A stretch of 6,083 nucleotides of DNA, taken from positions 1-6,083 of the forward strand of contig NNSL01000471.1 of NCBI GenBank assembly GCA_003123965.1, given 5' to 3'. The stretch's first letter is position 1. The number at the start of each line of letters is the position of its first letter. This DNA is from Balneolaceae bacterium SMO_bin1 (lineage in GTDB: Bacteria; Bacteroidota; Rhodothermia; Balneolales; Balneolaceae). The translations under genes and the position numbers were made by a program. This document shows, piece after piece, positions 1 to 5,397 of the stretch. The notes under the pieces were generated by a model, which was not told the origin of the DNA, did no database searches, and saw nothing but the letters and a program-made list of their open reading frames with translations.

Positions 1-274
1 GATCTGGAAAGACTTTGGTTTTACGAAAGCCCGGCGACCTCTGCAATGGTTCGGGCTGCAGCTGGCATTAAATGCGGCTTGGTCGTGGTTATTTTTCGGG
101 CGCCACTCTATCGGCGTGGCACTCGGCGAAATCGTGCTTTTGTGGGCAGCCATTTTATTTACCATTATTTTATTCTGGGAACGCAGCAAATGGGCAGGCA
201 TGCTCATGATTCCGTACCTGCTGTGGGTCAGCTATGCCGTTGCCCTAAACTATGCAATATGGCAAATTAATTAG
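1..274 (+). CDS. tspO: TspO/MBR (CrtK) family membrane protein, C-terminal part
   Basis: The 5' end lies outside the window. Reading from base 2 gives 90 residues ending at TAG 272-274. TspO family proteins are small five-helix membrane proteins of about 150-160 residues that bind tetrapyrroles and other hydrophobic ligands; in Rhodobacter the homologue (CrtK/TspO) modulates carotenoid and photopigment genes. The fragment should carry roughly helices 3-5. Diagnostic motifs are QLALNAAWSWLFFG (fragment residues 20-33) and, near the C-terminus, PYLLW (71-75) followed by LN (82-83) and a terminal IWQIN. These match the family's conserved Q-L-x-L-N-x-x-W-S and P-Y-x-x-W...L-N-x-x-I-W-x-x-N signatures. 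The gene is followed after 87 bases by a nitrilase and then crtY on the same strand, which suits a carotenoid-linked role. No terminator is visible after it, so read-through into the next gene is possible. Identification is strong; ligand and role are inferred. Confidence 0.93.
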   Translation, partial: IWKDFGFTKARRPLQWFGLQLALNAAWSWLFFGRHSIGVALGEIVLLWAAILFTIILFWERSKWAGMLMIPYLLWVSYAVALNYAIWQIN

Positions 275-361
275 CATTAACCACCCCGTATTTGGATTCA
301 TAAACTGTGCCTTCGAAATAACCAGTAGTACTTATATTTACACTTAACTCCTTTGCCGAAA
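275..361 (+). other. tspO-nitrilase intergenic spacer
   Basis: This 87-base AT-rich spacer contains no hairpin with a T-tract, so tspO and the nitrilase gene may be cotranscribed. There is no clear Shine-Dalgarno sequence before the nitrilase start. TATATTTA at 333-340 resembles the Bacteroidota -7 element TAnnTTTG except for its last base, but no TTTG sits 19-21 bases upstream, so I do not call a promoter. Confidence 0.5.
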
Positions 362-1354
362 ATGAAAGAAATTACCGTTGCCCTTGTACAGCATCCACCG
401 GTTTTTTTAAACTTAAAAGCCAGTGTTGAAAAAGCCTGTTCGCTCATTGATGAAGCCGCAGCTAAACCGGCTGACCTTGTAGTGTTCCCGGAAACATGGC
501 TTCCCGGTTACCCTATTTGGCTTGATACGGCCCCAAATGTGGGCCTGTGGGATCATCCTCCCGTCAAGAAACTGTATCGTGTTCTTGTAAACAACGCACT
601 GCACCAGCAGCACCCTCTGCTGAAAAAACTGCAGCTGAAGATTGCCCGCGCGCAAGTTCCGGTAGTGTTGGGCGCTCATGAAACTGTTGGAAGCACGCTT
701 TATAATACCCTTTTTTATTTTCAGAAAGATGGCTCTTACACGCTGCACCGCAAGCTTATACCCACGTACACCGAACGGTTGATTTGGGGTCGGGGCGATG
801 GAAGCACACTCAACACCATGCAAACAGACTTTGGCACTGTGGGCGGTTTAATATGTTGGGAGCATTGGATGCCGGCGGCACGCGCTGCCATTCAAGCCAA
901 CAACGAACAGGTGCACGTGGCCCAATGGCCTTATGTTAAAGAATTGCATCAGCTCTGCAGCAGGCATTATGCATTCGAAGGTCAGTGTTTTGTTGCGGCA
1001 TGCGGCGGTATTCTCACAAAAGACCAGATATTGGAAGGTATTCGGTCTCTGAACCTGCCTAAGGGAGATCATGATATCTTTGACTTTATTGAATCCATCC
1101 CTACCTCTTTGGATGAACTGCTGCTTAAAGGAGGCAGTGCACTTATCGCGCCCGATACCTCATATATAGTAGAACCCAAATACGGAGAAACCGGAATCTT
1201 TTACGGGCAGGCTAATTTAAACCAAATTACAGAAGGCAACATGTTTATGGATGGCGCCGGCCATTATGCACGCCCCGATATTTTTCAGTTGCAGGTAAAC
1301 ACCGCTCCACAGCATAATGTGAGTTTTTCGCACGAAGAAAACTCCAGCTCATGA
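362..1354 (+). CDS. Nitrilase (carbon-nitrogen hydrolase, branch-1 nitrilase type)
   Basis: Nitrilases hydrolyse organic nitriles to a carboxylic acid and ammonia through a thioester on the active-site Cys, and usually assemble as oligomers or filaments in the cytoplasm. Counting from ATG 362 (330 residues), the catalytic triad is intact: Glu44 in FPETWLPGYP, Lys131 in HRKLIPTYTER, and Cys165 in GGLICWEHWMP. The second conserved glutamate, Glu138, lies in the Lys segment. These positions and the length agree with true nitrilases (branch 1, about 310-370 residues, Cys near 164-165) rather than with amidases or carbamoylases. The frame stays open to TTG 353, which would add three residues, but ATG 362 is the better start because MKEITVALVQHPP matches the usual nitrilase N-terminus; neither has a clear ribosome binding site. 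The stop overlaps the crtY start (ATGA 1351-1354), suggesting coupled translation. Substrate (aliphatic nitrile, arylacetonitrile, cyanide or a cyanogenic metabolite) cannot be set from sequence. Confidence 0.93.
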   Translation: MKEITVALVQHPPVFLNLKASVEKACSLIDEAAAKPADLVVFPETWLPGYPIWLDTAPNVGLWDHPPVKKLYRVLVNNALHQQHPLLKKLQLKIARAQVPVVLGAHETVGSTLYNTLFYFQKDGSYTLHRKLIPTYTERLIWGRGDGSTLNTMQTDFGTVGGLICWEHWMPAARAAIQANNEQVHVAQWPYVKELHQLCSRHYAFEGQCFVAACGGILTKDQILEGIRSLNLPKGDHDIFDFIESIPTSLDELLLKGGSALIAPDTSYIVEPKYGETGIFYGQANLNQITEGNMFMDGAGHYARPDIFQLQVNTAPQHNVSFSHEENSSS

Positions 1355-2523
1355 AAAGCTCTCAGTACGATTACATAATTGCGGGAGCAGGTTTGGCAGG
1401 GTTGAGCCTGGCGTGGAATTTCGTTCATTCATCTCACCTGCGTTCTAAGCGCATTCTGGTCGTTGATCAGTCATTCACTGCACAGAATGATAAAACCTGG
1501 AGCTTTTGGAGCCGCGAAAAACCGCCGTTTAGCGATCTTATTTACAAAAGCTGGAATCAAGGCAAGGTGGTTTTTAAAGGCCAGACCATATTGAATGAGC
1601 TTAGAGAATATACCTATCACAGTATTCAGAGCGGTACGTTTACCCAAAAAATTGTCAGCGAACTTTCTAATCATAATAATATTGACCTGCTTGAAAGTGA
1701 CATTCAGGAAATTTCCGGTGATGAGAAACACGGACAGCTAGTGGCGCGCGGCACAACTTTTAAAGCGCCCTATATTTTTCAAAGCTGTTTTATGCCGCCG
1801 AAACTAAAAAAGGATACGCCCGAGTACCCGCTAATCCAGCACTTTCTGGGTTGGGAGATTGAAACCAACGAGCCTGCTTTTGATCCATCTACAATTACGC
1901 TTATGGATTTTGATTCCAGCTTTTCGGAGGGCATAGCCTTTGTGTACATTTTGCCCCAGAGCAAAACAAAAGCCCTGCTGGAGTACACCATTTTTTCTGA
2001 TCAGCTTAAGCAGAAGGAGTTTTACAGAGAAAAGCTTGGAATTTATCTCCACAACCGATTCGGGTTGCAATCCCTGGATTACAGCATCACGCGCACTGAG
2101 TTTGGGCAAATTCCGATGAAAGATTATCAATATGCGCCGTGGTATGCTCCGAGGGTTCTAAATATGGGGACCGTTGGGGGGTTAACGAAACCCAGCACCG
2201 GTTACACGTTTTCGCGCATTCAGCGCCACGTGCAAGCGATTACCGAAAACCTTGCCAACGGTAAGCAACCTGCCCTGCCCTACCAATCTGCATTTCGATA
2301 CCGGGCCTACGATTTATGGCTGCTGCACATTATTTACCATCACCCAAAAGAAGCTACCAATATTCTCAGGCAGCTCTTTAGTAATAATTCGATGGATGAA
2401 GTTTTCCGGTTTCTGGCAGAAGAAAATACCCTGTCGCAAGATCTTAAAATGATGAGCCAGGTTTCTTACGCTCCATTTCTCAGGGCTATTTGGCACACAA
2501 AAGAGCGACTGCTGGAACTTTAA
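1351..2523 (+). CDS. crtY: Lycopene beta-cyclase (CrtY)
   Basis: CrtY converts lycopene to gamma- and then beta-carotene by cyclising its ends; it is a membrane-associated flavoprotein that uses reduced FAD without net redox change. The 390-residue product has the family's usual length. In order: an N-terminal dinucleotide-binding motif AGAGLAGLSLA (residues 11-21) with acidic Asp39 ending the second strand; NDKTWSFW (46-53); LIQHFLGWEIE (161-171); MDFD (185-188); FVYILP (197-202); ALLEYTIFS (208-216), whose Glu211 sits in the E-x-T motif considered catalytic in this family; GQIPM (252-256); and GGLTKPSTGYTFSRIQ (276-291), the C-terminal FAD-contact motif. All hallmark motifs are present, so it should be active. 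It starts inside the nitrilase stop (ATGA) and ends by sharing TTAA with the convergent AI-2E family gene. The product could feed ketocarotenoids, hydroxylated carotenoids or retinal for a rhodopsin; none of those genes is in the window. Confidence 0.95.
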   Translation: MKSSQYDYIIAGAGLAGLSLAWNFVHSSHLRSKRILVVDQSFTAQNDKTWSFWSREKPPFSDLIYKSWNQGKVVFKGQTILNELREYTYHSIQSGTFTQKIVSELSNHNNIDLLESDIQEISGDEKHGQLVARGTTFKAPYIFQSCFMPPKLKKDTPEYPLIQHFLGWEIETNEPAFDPSTITLMDFDSSFSEGIAFVYILPQSKTKALLEYTIFSDQLKQKEFYREKLGIYLHNRFGLQSLDYSITRTEFGQIPMKDYQYAPWYAPRVLNMGTVGGLTKPSTGYTFSRIQRHVQAITENLANGKQPALPYQSAFRYRAYDLWLLHIIYHHPKEATNILRQLFSNNSMDEVFRFLAEENTLSQDLKMMSQVSYAPFLRAIWHTKERLLEL

Positions 2524-3647
2524 TCCGAATTTTCTTCATTCTGCTCCTGATCATTGCCACCAGCGGTATAATGTTCATACTCTATGGTATTACCTAAGAG
2601 ATATCCATAGGGACGAAGATCCTCCACCTCATCAAAAATACATTTTAAGATACCGACAAAAGGTACGAATATTATCATACCTACTATTCCCCAAATGTTA
2701 CCGCCCACAATTAAGGCAACCAATGCCATAAATGGATTAATGCTAACACGTGAGCCAATAATATTTGGCGTGATAAAATTTCCCTCCAAAAATTGAACCA
2801 CTGCAAAAACGGCAATAACACCGAGCGGCATCAGAAGTGAGCCTGAAAAAAGCAGGGCATATAATATGGCAGGTAAGCTTCCCATAATAATGCCGATGTA
2901 TGGAATAATGGCTAAAATAGCCGCAAAGCTGGCAAAAAATATGGCGTGATCAAGTCCGATTATCAGCAGACCAATCGCGTTAAGAATACCTAATATCACG
3001 ATCACCATAATCATGCCCACAAGGTAGTTTTTGGTAACTGATTGGATACCGGCGATAACAGCATCAACAGAGGCATTACTCTCGTCTTTCCATACCTTGC
3101 GCAGGAAGGTCTGGTACATTTCTTTATAGTACATCATAAAGAAGATAAAAATGGGTAGTAGTCCAACCATGGTAAACACACTGGTGGTGGCGCTGAGTGC
3201 CGTGCTGGCATACTGACCGCTTTGATCAATAATCTGCTGCAGGCCGCTCTCCAGGTATGATATCTGCCGATCCGGCGATACACCAAATGTGTTTTCAAAA
3301 AACTGGAGCACTTCCGTACTAACCTGCTGCAAACGATCGCCGGCCTGGGGCAACTGTTCGGCAAACTGCATAAACTGGAACGACAGCAGGAAAAAGACTC
3401 CGGATAGCAACATGAAGACTAAAATCATGCTTAAGACAATAGAAAGCGCACGGCCAATTTTGAGCTTTTCAAGCCAGCGGCTAACCGGTTCAAGCAGCAT
3501 GGCAAGCAAGGCTGCCAGGGCCAATGGCATTAAAATAAATTCACCATACGATAAAATCACAACCAGTAACACCAAGCCGAATAAAATTACGGTGCTTCGC
3601 AGCCAAAAAGGATATTGTCGGGGTGTTGAAGAATTGGAGTCAGCCAT
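2520..3647 (-). CDS. AI-2E (UPF0118) family transporter
   Basis: This 375-residue integral membrane protein belongs to the family named after the E. coli AI-2 exporter TqsA; most members do not handle AI-2, and some from halophilic bacteria are reported Na+(Li+)/H+ antiporters. Hydrophobic segments lie near residues 17-34, 36-54, 67-91, 157-173, 209-231, 233-256, 258-285 and 304-335, the usual seven-to-eight helix pattern. A soluble amphipathic region (about 92-150) follows the third segment, as is typical. Family motifs are PYIGIIMGSLPA (249-260), EGNFITPNIIGSRVSINPF (288-306) and GGNIWGIVGMIIFVPFVGI (315-333). The C-terminus is a short acidic tail ending DQEQNEENSD. The ATG lies 4 bases after the stop of the PIG-L deacetylase gene and has no clear Shine-Dalgarno of its own, suggesting one operon with coupled translation. 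Its stop is shared on the opposite strand with crtY. The family call is firm; the substrate is unknown. Confidence 0.92.
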   Translation of the reverse strand: MADSNSSTPRQYPFWLRSTVILFGLVLLVVILSYGEFILMPLALAALLAMLLEPVSRWLEKLKIGRALSIVLSMILVFMLLSGVFFLLSFQFMQFAEQLPQAGDRLQQVSTEVLQFFENTFGVSPDRQISYLESGLQQIIDQSGQYASTALSATTSVFTMVGLLPIFIFFMMYYKEMYQTFLRKVWKDESNASVDAVIAGIQSVTKNYLVGMIMVIVILGILNAIGLLIIGLDHAIFFASFAAILAIIPYIGIIMGSLPAILYALLFSGSLLMPLGVIAVFAVVQFLEGNFITPNIIGSRVSINPFMALVALIVGGNIWGIVGMIIFVPFVGILKCIFDEVEDLRPYGYLLGNTIEYEHYTAGGNDQEQNEENSD

Positions 3648-3651
3648 AGTT

Positions 3652-4368
3652 TTAAATTCTGATAGTTAGAGTCGGTCGGTGATATTTTTGAGGGGGATCA
3701 AAACTCTCTTGGAAAAACTCAAAGGGTACCTTACCTGTTACGGCATCTTTTACGCCACTATCCTCTATTACCTGCTGGTAGGTTTCATAACAGTCCAGCG
3801 CATCGTAAAACTTCTGCATGTCTTGGTCGTTGGCCTCCACAAAACAGTCAATTTCTTCAAGCTTTGACGACTTCAAGTTAAATTTGCTTTTTACTTCTTC
3901 CTCAGAATAATGCGTAAAAAAAGCGAGCCGCTTCAGATAGTCGTGCCCCTCATCTTTGAGCTGACAATACACACGTTTGGTTACGGCATGCTGAACCAGG
4001 TGATCTTCAAATCCACTCACCCCGTGTACAGCATATGTTACCAGAACATTTGGCTTAATTTTCTTTATGTGGTCGGCAATAACGGATTCAATTTCTCGCG
4101 GATCCATCTCCTTCAGCCCGCTGTCGGGCAAATCACGCACCTCCATTCCATCAAGATTCAATACTTTCTGCACGCACTGCATCTCTTTGAAGCGAATAAC
4201 ACCCATCTCCTCTTTGGTCACGCCCAGCCGGTGCCGCTGCTTGGTAGCTTCGCCTTTTGTTAAAGTGAGCAGATACACTTCATGTCCAGCACGTTTTTGA
4301 GCAGCAATTGCTGGAGCCGGGCCAAATGATTCGTCATCCGGGTGAGGAAAAACGTAAAGAATTTTCAT
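3652..4368 (-). CDS. PIG-L/LmbE family zinc-dependent deacetylase
   Basis: PIG-L family enzymes remove the N-acetyl group from N-acetylglucosamine-type conjugates such as bacillithiol, mycothiol or GlcNAc-PI precursors, using one zinc ion. The 238-residue product has a normal family length. The N-terminal strand leads into FPHPDDESFG (residues 7-16): His9 and Asp12 are the expected metal ligands and Asp11 the general base. The second site is GFEDHLVQH (119-127), in which His123 is the likely third ligand, replacing the more usual HPDH. The overall pattern (TLTKGEAT, then LDGMEVRDLPDSG) recalls the BshB2-like branch, whose members can deacetylate GlcNAc-malate in bacillithiol synthesis, but no other bsh gene is nearby, so I do not assign that role. 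There is no signal peptide, so it is cytoplasmic. It is the first gene of a probable two-gene operon with the AI-2E family protein 4 bases downstream. The start at ATG 4368 gives the canonical MKILYVFPHPDDE beginning. Confidence 0.92.
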   Translation of the reverse strand: MKILYVFPHPDDESFGPAPAIAAQKRAGHEVYLLTLTKGEATKQRHRLGVTKEEMGVIRFKEMQCVQKVLNLDGMEVRDLPDSGLKEMDPREIESVIADHIKKIKPNVLVTYAVHGVSGFEDHLVQHAVTKRVYCQLKDEGHDYLKRLAFFTHYSEEEVKSKFNLKSSKLEEIDCFVEANDQDMQKFYDALDCYETYQQVIEDSGVKDAVTGKVPFEFFQESFDPPQKYHRPTLTIRI

Positions 4369-4384
4369 GATTCAATAATTTAGT

Positions 4385-4392
4385 CAAAATTA
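4385..4392 (-). promoter_or_regulatory. Candidate -7 element upstream of the PIG-L gene
   Basis: On the minus strand this reads TAATTTTG, an exact match to the Bacteroidota -7 consensus TAnnTTTG, about 17 bases before the ATG at 4368. It would give a very short leader of around 10 bases. The matching -33 TTTG is not found at the usual 19-21 base spacing, so this is weak evidence resting on one element. Confidence 0.22.
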
Positions 4393-4402
4393 AAACATCT
4401 CT

Positions 4403-4429
4403 CTGCATCTGTTGCAGTATAGCATGCTA
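4403..4429. promoter_or_regulatory. Two adjacent dyads upstream of the PIG-L gene
   Basis: CTGCA-N5-TGCAG (4403-4417) is followed three bases later by the perfect 10-base palindrome TAGCATGCTA (4420-4429). They lie 35-61 bases upstream of the deacetylase start, where an operator could sit. Short palindromes occur by chance in AT-rich spacers, so the regulatory reading is only a suggestion. Confidence 0.2.
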
Positions 4430-4497
4430 AAAAAGTAGTCCATTTTATTTTTTGAATCCCGTAAAAGATGACGAATCAATACTAATATGACAAGCAT

Positions 4498-4529
4498 AAA
4501 AAAAGCCTGCCACTTTCAATGGCAGGCTT
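4498..4529 (-). terminator. Rho-independent terminator of the BON-domain gene
   Basis: The arms AAGCCTGCCA (4503-4512) and TGGCAGGCTT (4520-4529) pair perfectly over 10 bases around a 7-base loop. On the minus strand the stem runs into seven T residues (4498-4504). It starts about 20 bases after the BON gene stop. There is no T-tract on the plus-strand side, so it acts in one direction. The perfect 12-base palindrome AATTCATGAATT (4537-4548) lies between the stop codon and this stem. Confidence 0.9.
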
Positions 4530-4548
4530 GCGGACTAATTCATGAATT

Positions 4549-5208
4549 TTATTCTACAATGATCCGATCGTGGACCATAGTTACGCCTGGTGTGTAAAGC
4601 GCGGAGTTGTAGGCCGCATTTTTTGCTGTATAGCTGTTAACCGCACCATCAAGTGTTACTTCGCCGTCTTCTACGGTTACATTAATATCGTCTGAGACTA
4701 CGTGGAGATTACGCTCCAAGGCATTTACGATATCTTCTGCTATATTTTCATCTATGAAACTTTCTGTTGGTACCACACCAAGATTATTGGTAACACCAAC
4801 TACGCCGTTTACCTCTTCGGTTTCATTCTCTGCGGCAACTTTTTCCCAGTATGCATTCACAGTACCTTCTAACGTAACCCAACCGTCGGTAACGTCAACA
4901 TCTATTTTGTATGACTCAAGGTCACTGTCAAAACTCAATGATGTTACAACATTATCTTTAATTACCGTATCGGTAGGTATCGTTTTGGTTTCGGGAAATT
5001 CAACATCCAAATTATTTACTACGGATGAAACTCCGCTCACCAAATAAGCATCGCTGCGGGCTGCTTCTTTCGACGTCGTTGACGGCACATTACCGTCAAG
5101 ACTGACTTTACCGTTATCCACGGTAATTTGAACGTCTGATGCGTCTATGCGAGCATCCCATTTTAACTGTTTTGCTACGTCTACTTTTATCTCTTCGTCT
5201 AATCTCAT
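4549..5208 (-). CDS. Triple BON-domain protein
   Basis: The 219-residue product consists almost entirely of three BON (OsmY and nodulation) domains, at about residues 3-70, 79-146 and 150-218. Each has the alpha-beta-beta pattern with the core G-x-V-x-L-x-G-x-V: NGKVSLDGNV (32-41), DGWVTLEGTV (108-117) and DGEVTLDGAV (181-190). BON domains are thought to bind phospholipid or other surfaces, and multi-BON proteins such as OsmY are induced by osmotic and other stress. Unlike OsmY, this one has no signal peptide, so it is predicted to be cytoplasmic; it is also strongly acidic. The frame stays open to GTG 5217, but that GTG is part of the Shine-Dalgarno sequence, so ATG 5208 is the start. The gene stands alone, with a terminator on each side (that of nrdJ upstream, its own downstream), hence its own promoter somewhere in 5209-5309. 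Stress function is inferred from the family. Confidence 0.92.
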   Translation of the reverse strand: MRLDEEIKVDVAKQLKWDARIDASDVQITVDNGKVSLDGNVPSTTSKEAARSDAYLVSGVSSVVNNLDVEFPETKTIPTDTVIKDNVVTSLSFDSDLESYKIDVDVTDGWVTLEGTVNAYWEKVAAENETEEVNGVVGVTNNLGVVPTESFIDENIAEDIVNALERNLHVVSDDINVTVEDGEVTLDGAVNSYTAKNAAYNSALYTPGVTMVHDRIIVE

Positions 5209-5214
5209 AGCATT

Positions 5215-5222
5215 CACCTCTT
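5215..5222 (-). promoter_or_regulatory. Strong Shine-Dalgarno that fixes the BON gene start
   Basis: On the minus strand this reads AAGAGGTG, complementary to the 16S rRNA 3' end, with a 6-base spacer to ATG 5208. The longer start at GTG 5217 overlaps this site and is therefore unlikely. The other complete genes in the window lack such a site, so this gene may be translated unusually strongly. Confidence 0.8.
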
Positions 5223-5309
5223 AATATTGCTTTCTATTCTTTCTTTTGTTTACATTTTTTAACATTTATTAGAGGCTTTGCGTTTCACCTAGTGTTTTCT
5301 ACCTACGAT
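5223..5309 (-). other. BON gene leader and promoter region
   Basis: This AT-rich stretch between the nrdJ terminator and the Shine-Dalgarno of the BON gene must hold that gene's promoter if the terminator is efficient. It contains a near-repeat, AAATGT at minus-strand positions around 5262-5267 followed by AAAAAATGT. I found neither a convincing TAnnTTTG element nor a clear TTGACA/TATAAT pair, so no promoter is placed. Confidence 0.4.
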
Positions 5310-5342
5310 AAAAAAAGCCCGCCAGGATAAACTGACGGGCTT
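5310..5342 (-). terminator. Rho-independent terminator of nrdJ
   Basis: The arms 5315-5325 and 5332-5342 form an 11-base stem around a 6-base loop. The one imperfect position (5322/5335) is a G-U pair in the minus-strand transcript but a C-A mismatch on the plus strand. The minus-strand stem ends in seven T residues (5310-5316). Both features show that it terminates the minus-strand nrdJ transcript, about 55 bases after the stop codon. Confidence 0.9.
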
Positions 5343-5353
5343 AATACACTATC

Positions 5354-5386
5354 GATTGCTGTACCTATGGCAGGTACAAAGCAATC
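5354..5386 (-). repeat. Long imperfect hairpin just downstream of nrdJ
   Basis: GATTGC (5354-5359) pairs with GCAATC (5381-5386), and GTACCT (5361-5366) with AGGTAC (5372-5377), around a 5-base loop. Between the two helices T5360 faces AAA 5378-5380, so 13 pairs can form with a two-base bulge. It starts 11 bases after the nrdJ stop codon and lacks a T-tract, so it is not itself a terminator. It may protect the 3' end of the message or be a copy of a dispersed repeat. Confidence 0.6.
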
Positions 5387-5397
5387 TTATTTCGAAA

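Noticed and set aside
46..270. Open frame of 74 codons at the left edge
   Set aside because: It is a shadow of tspO: base 2 frame gives a clear TspO C-terminus with the family's Q-L-x-L-N and P-Y-x-x-W motifs.
353..361. TTG start for the nitrilase, adding three residues
   Set aside because: ATG 362 immediately follows, neither has a clear ribosome binding site, and MKEITVALVQ matches the family's usual N-terminus better.
2520..3647. Naming the AI-2E family protein as an autoinducer-2 exporter (TqsA)
   Set aside because: Family membership does not predict AI-2 transport; no luxS or quorum-sensing gene is visible.
3289..3669. 126-codon plus-strand frame, and other plus-strand frames at 3910-4300 and 4754-5047
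   Set aside because: They lie antisense to well-supported genes, show no family features, and have composition expected of complement frames.
3652..4368. Naming the deacetylase bshB
   Set aside because: The HPDDE motif and length fit many PIG-L subfamilies and no bshA or bshC lies in the window.
4416..4421. TATACT on the minus strand as a sigma-70 -10 box for the deacetylase gene
   Set aside because: No TTGACA-like -35 is found at 16-18 bases, and the candidate TAATTTTG element closer to the gene suits this lineage better.
5209..5217. GTG 5217 start for the BON protein
   Set aside because: The GTG is part of the AAGAGGTG Shine-Dalgarno, which is ideally spaced from ATG 5208.
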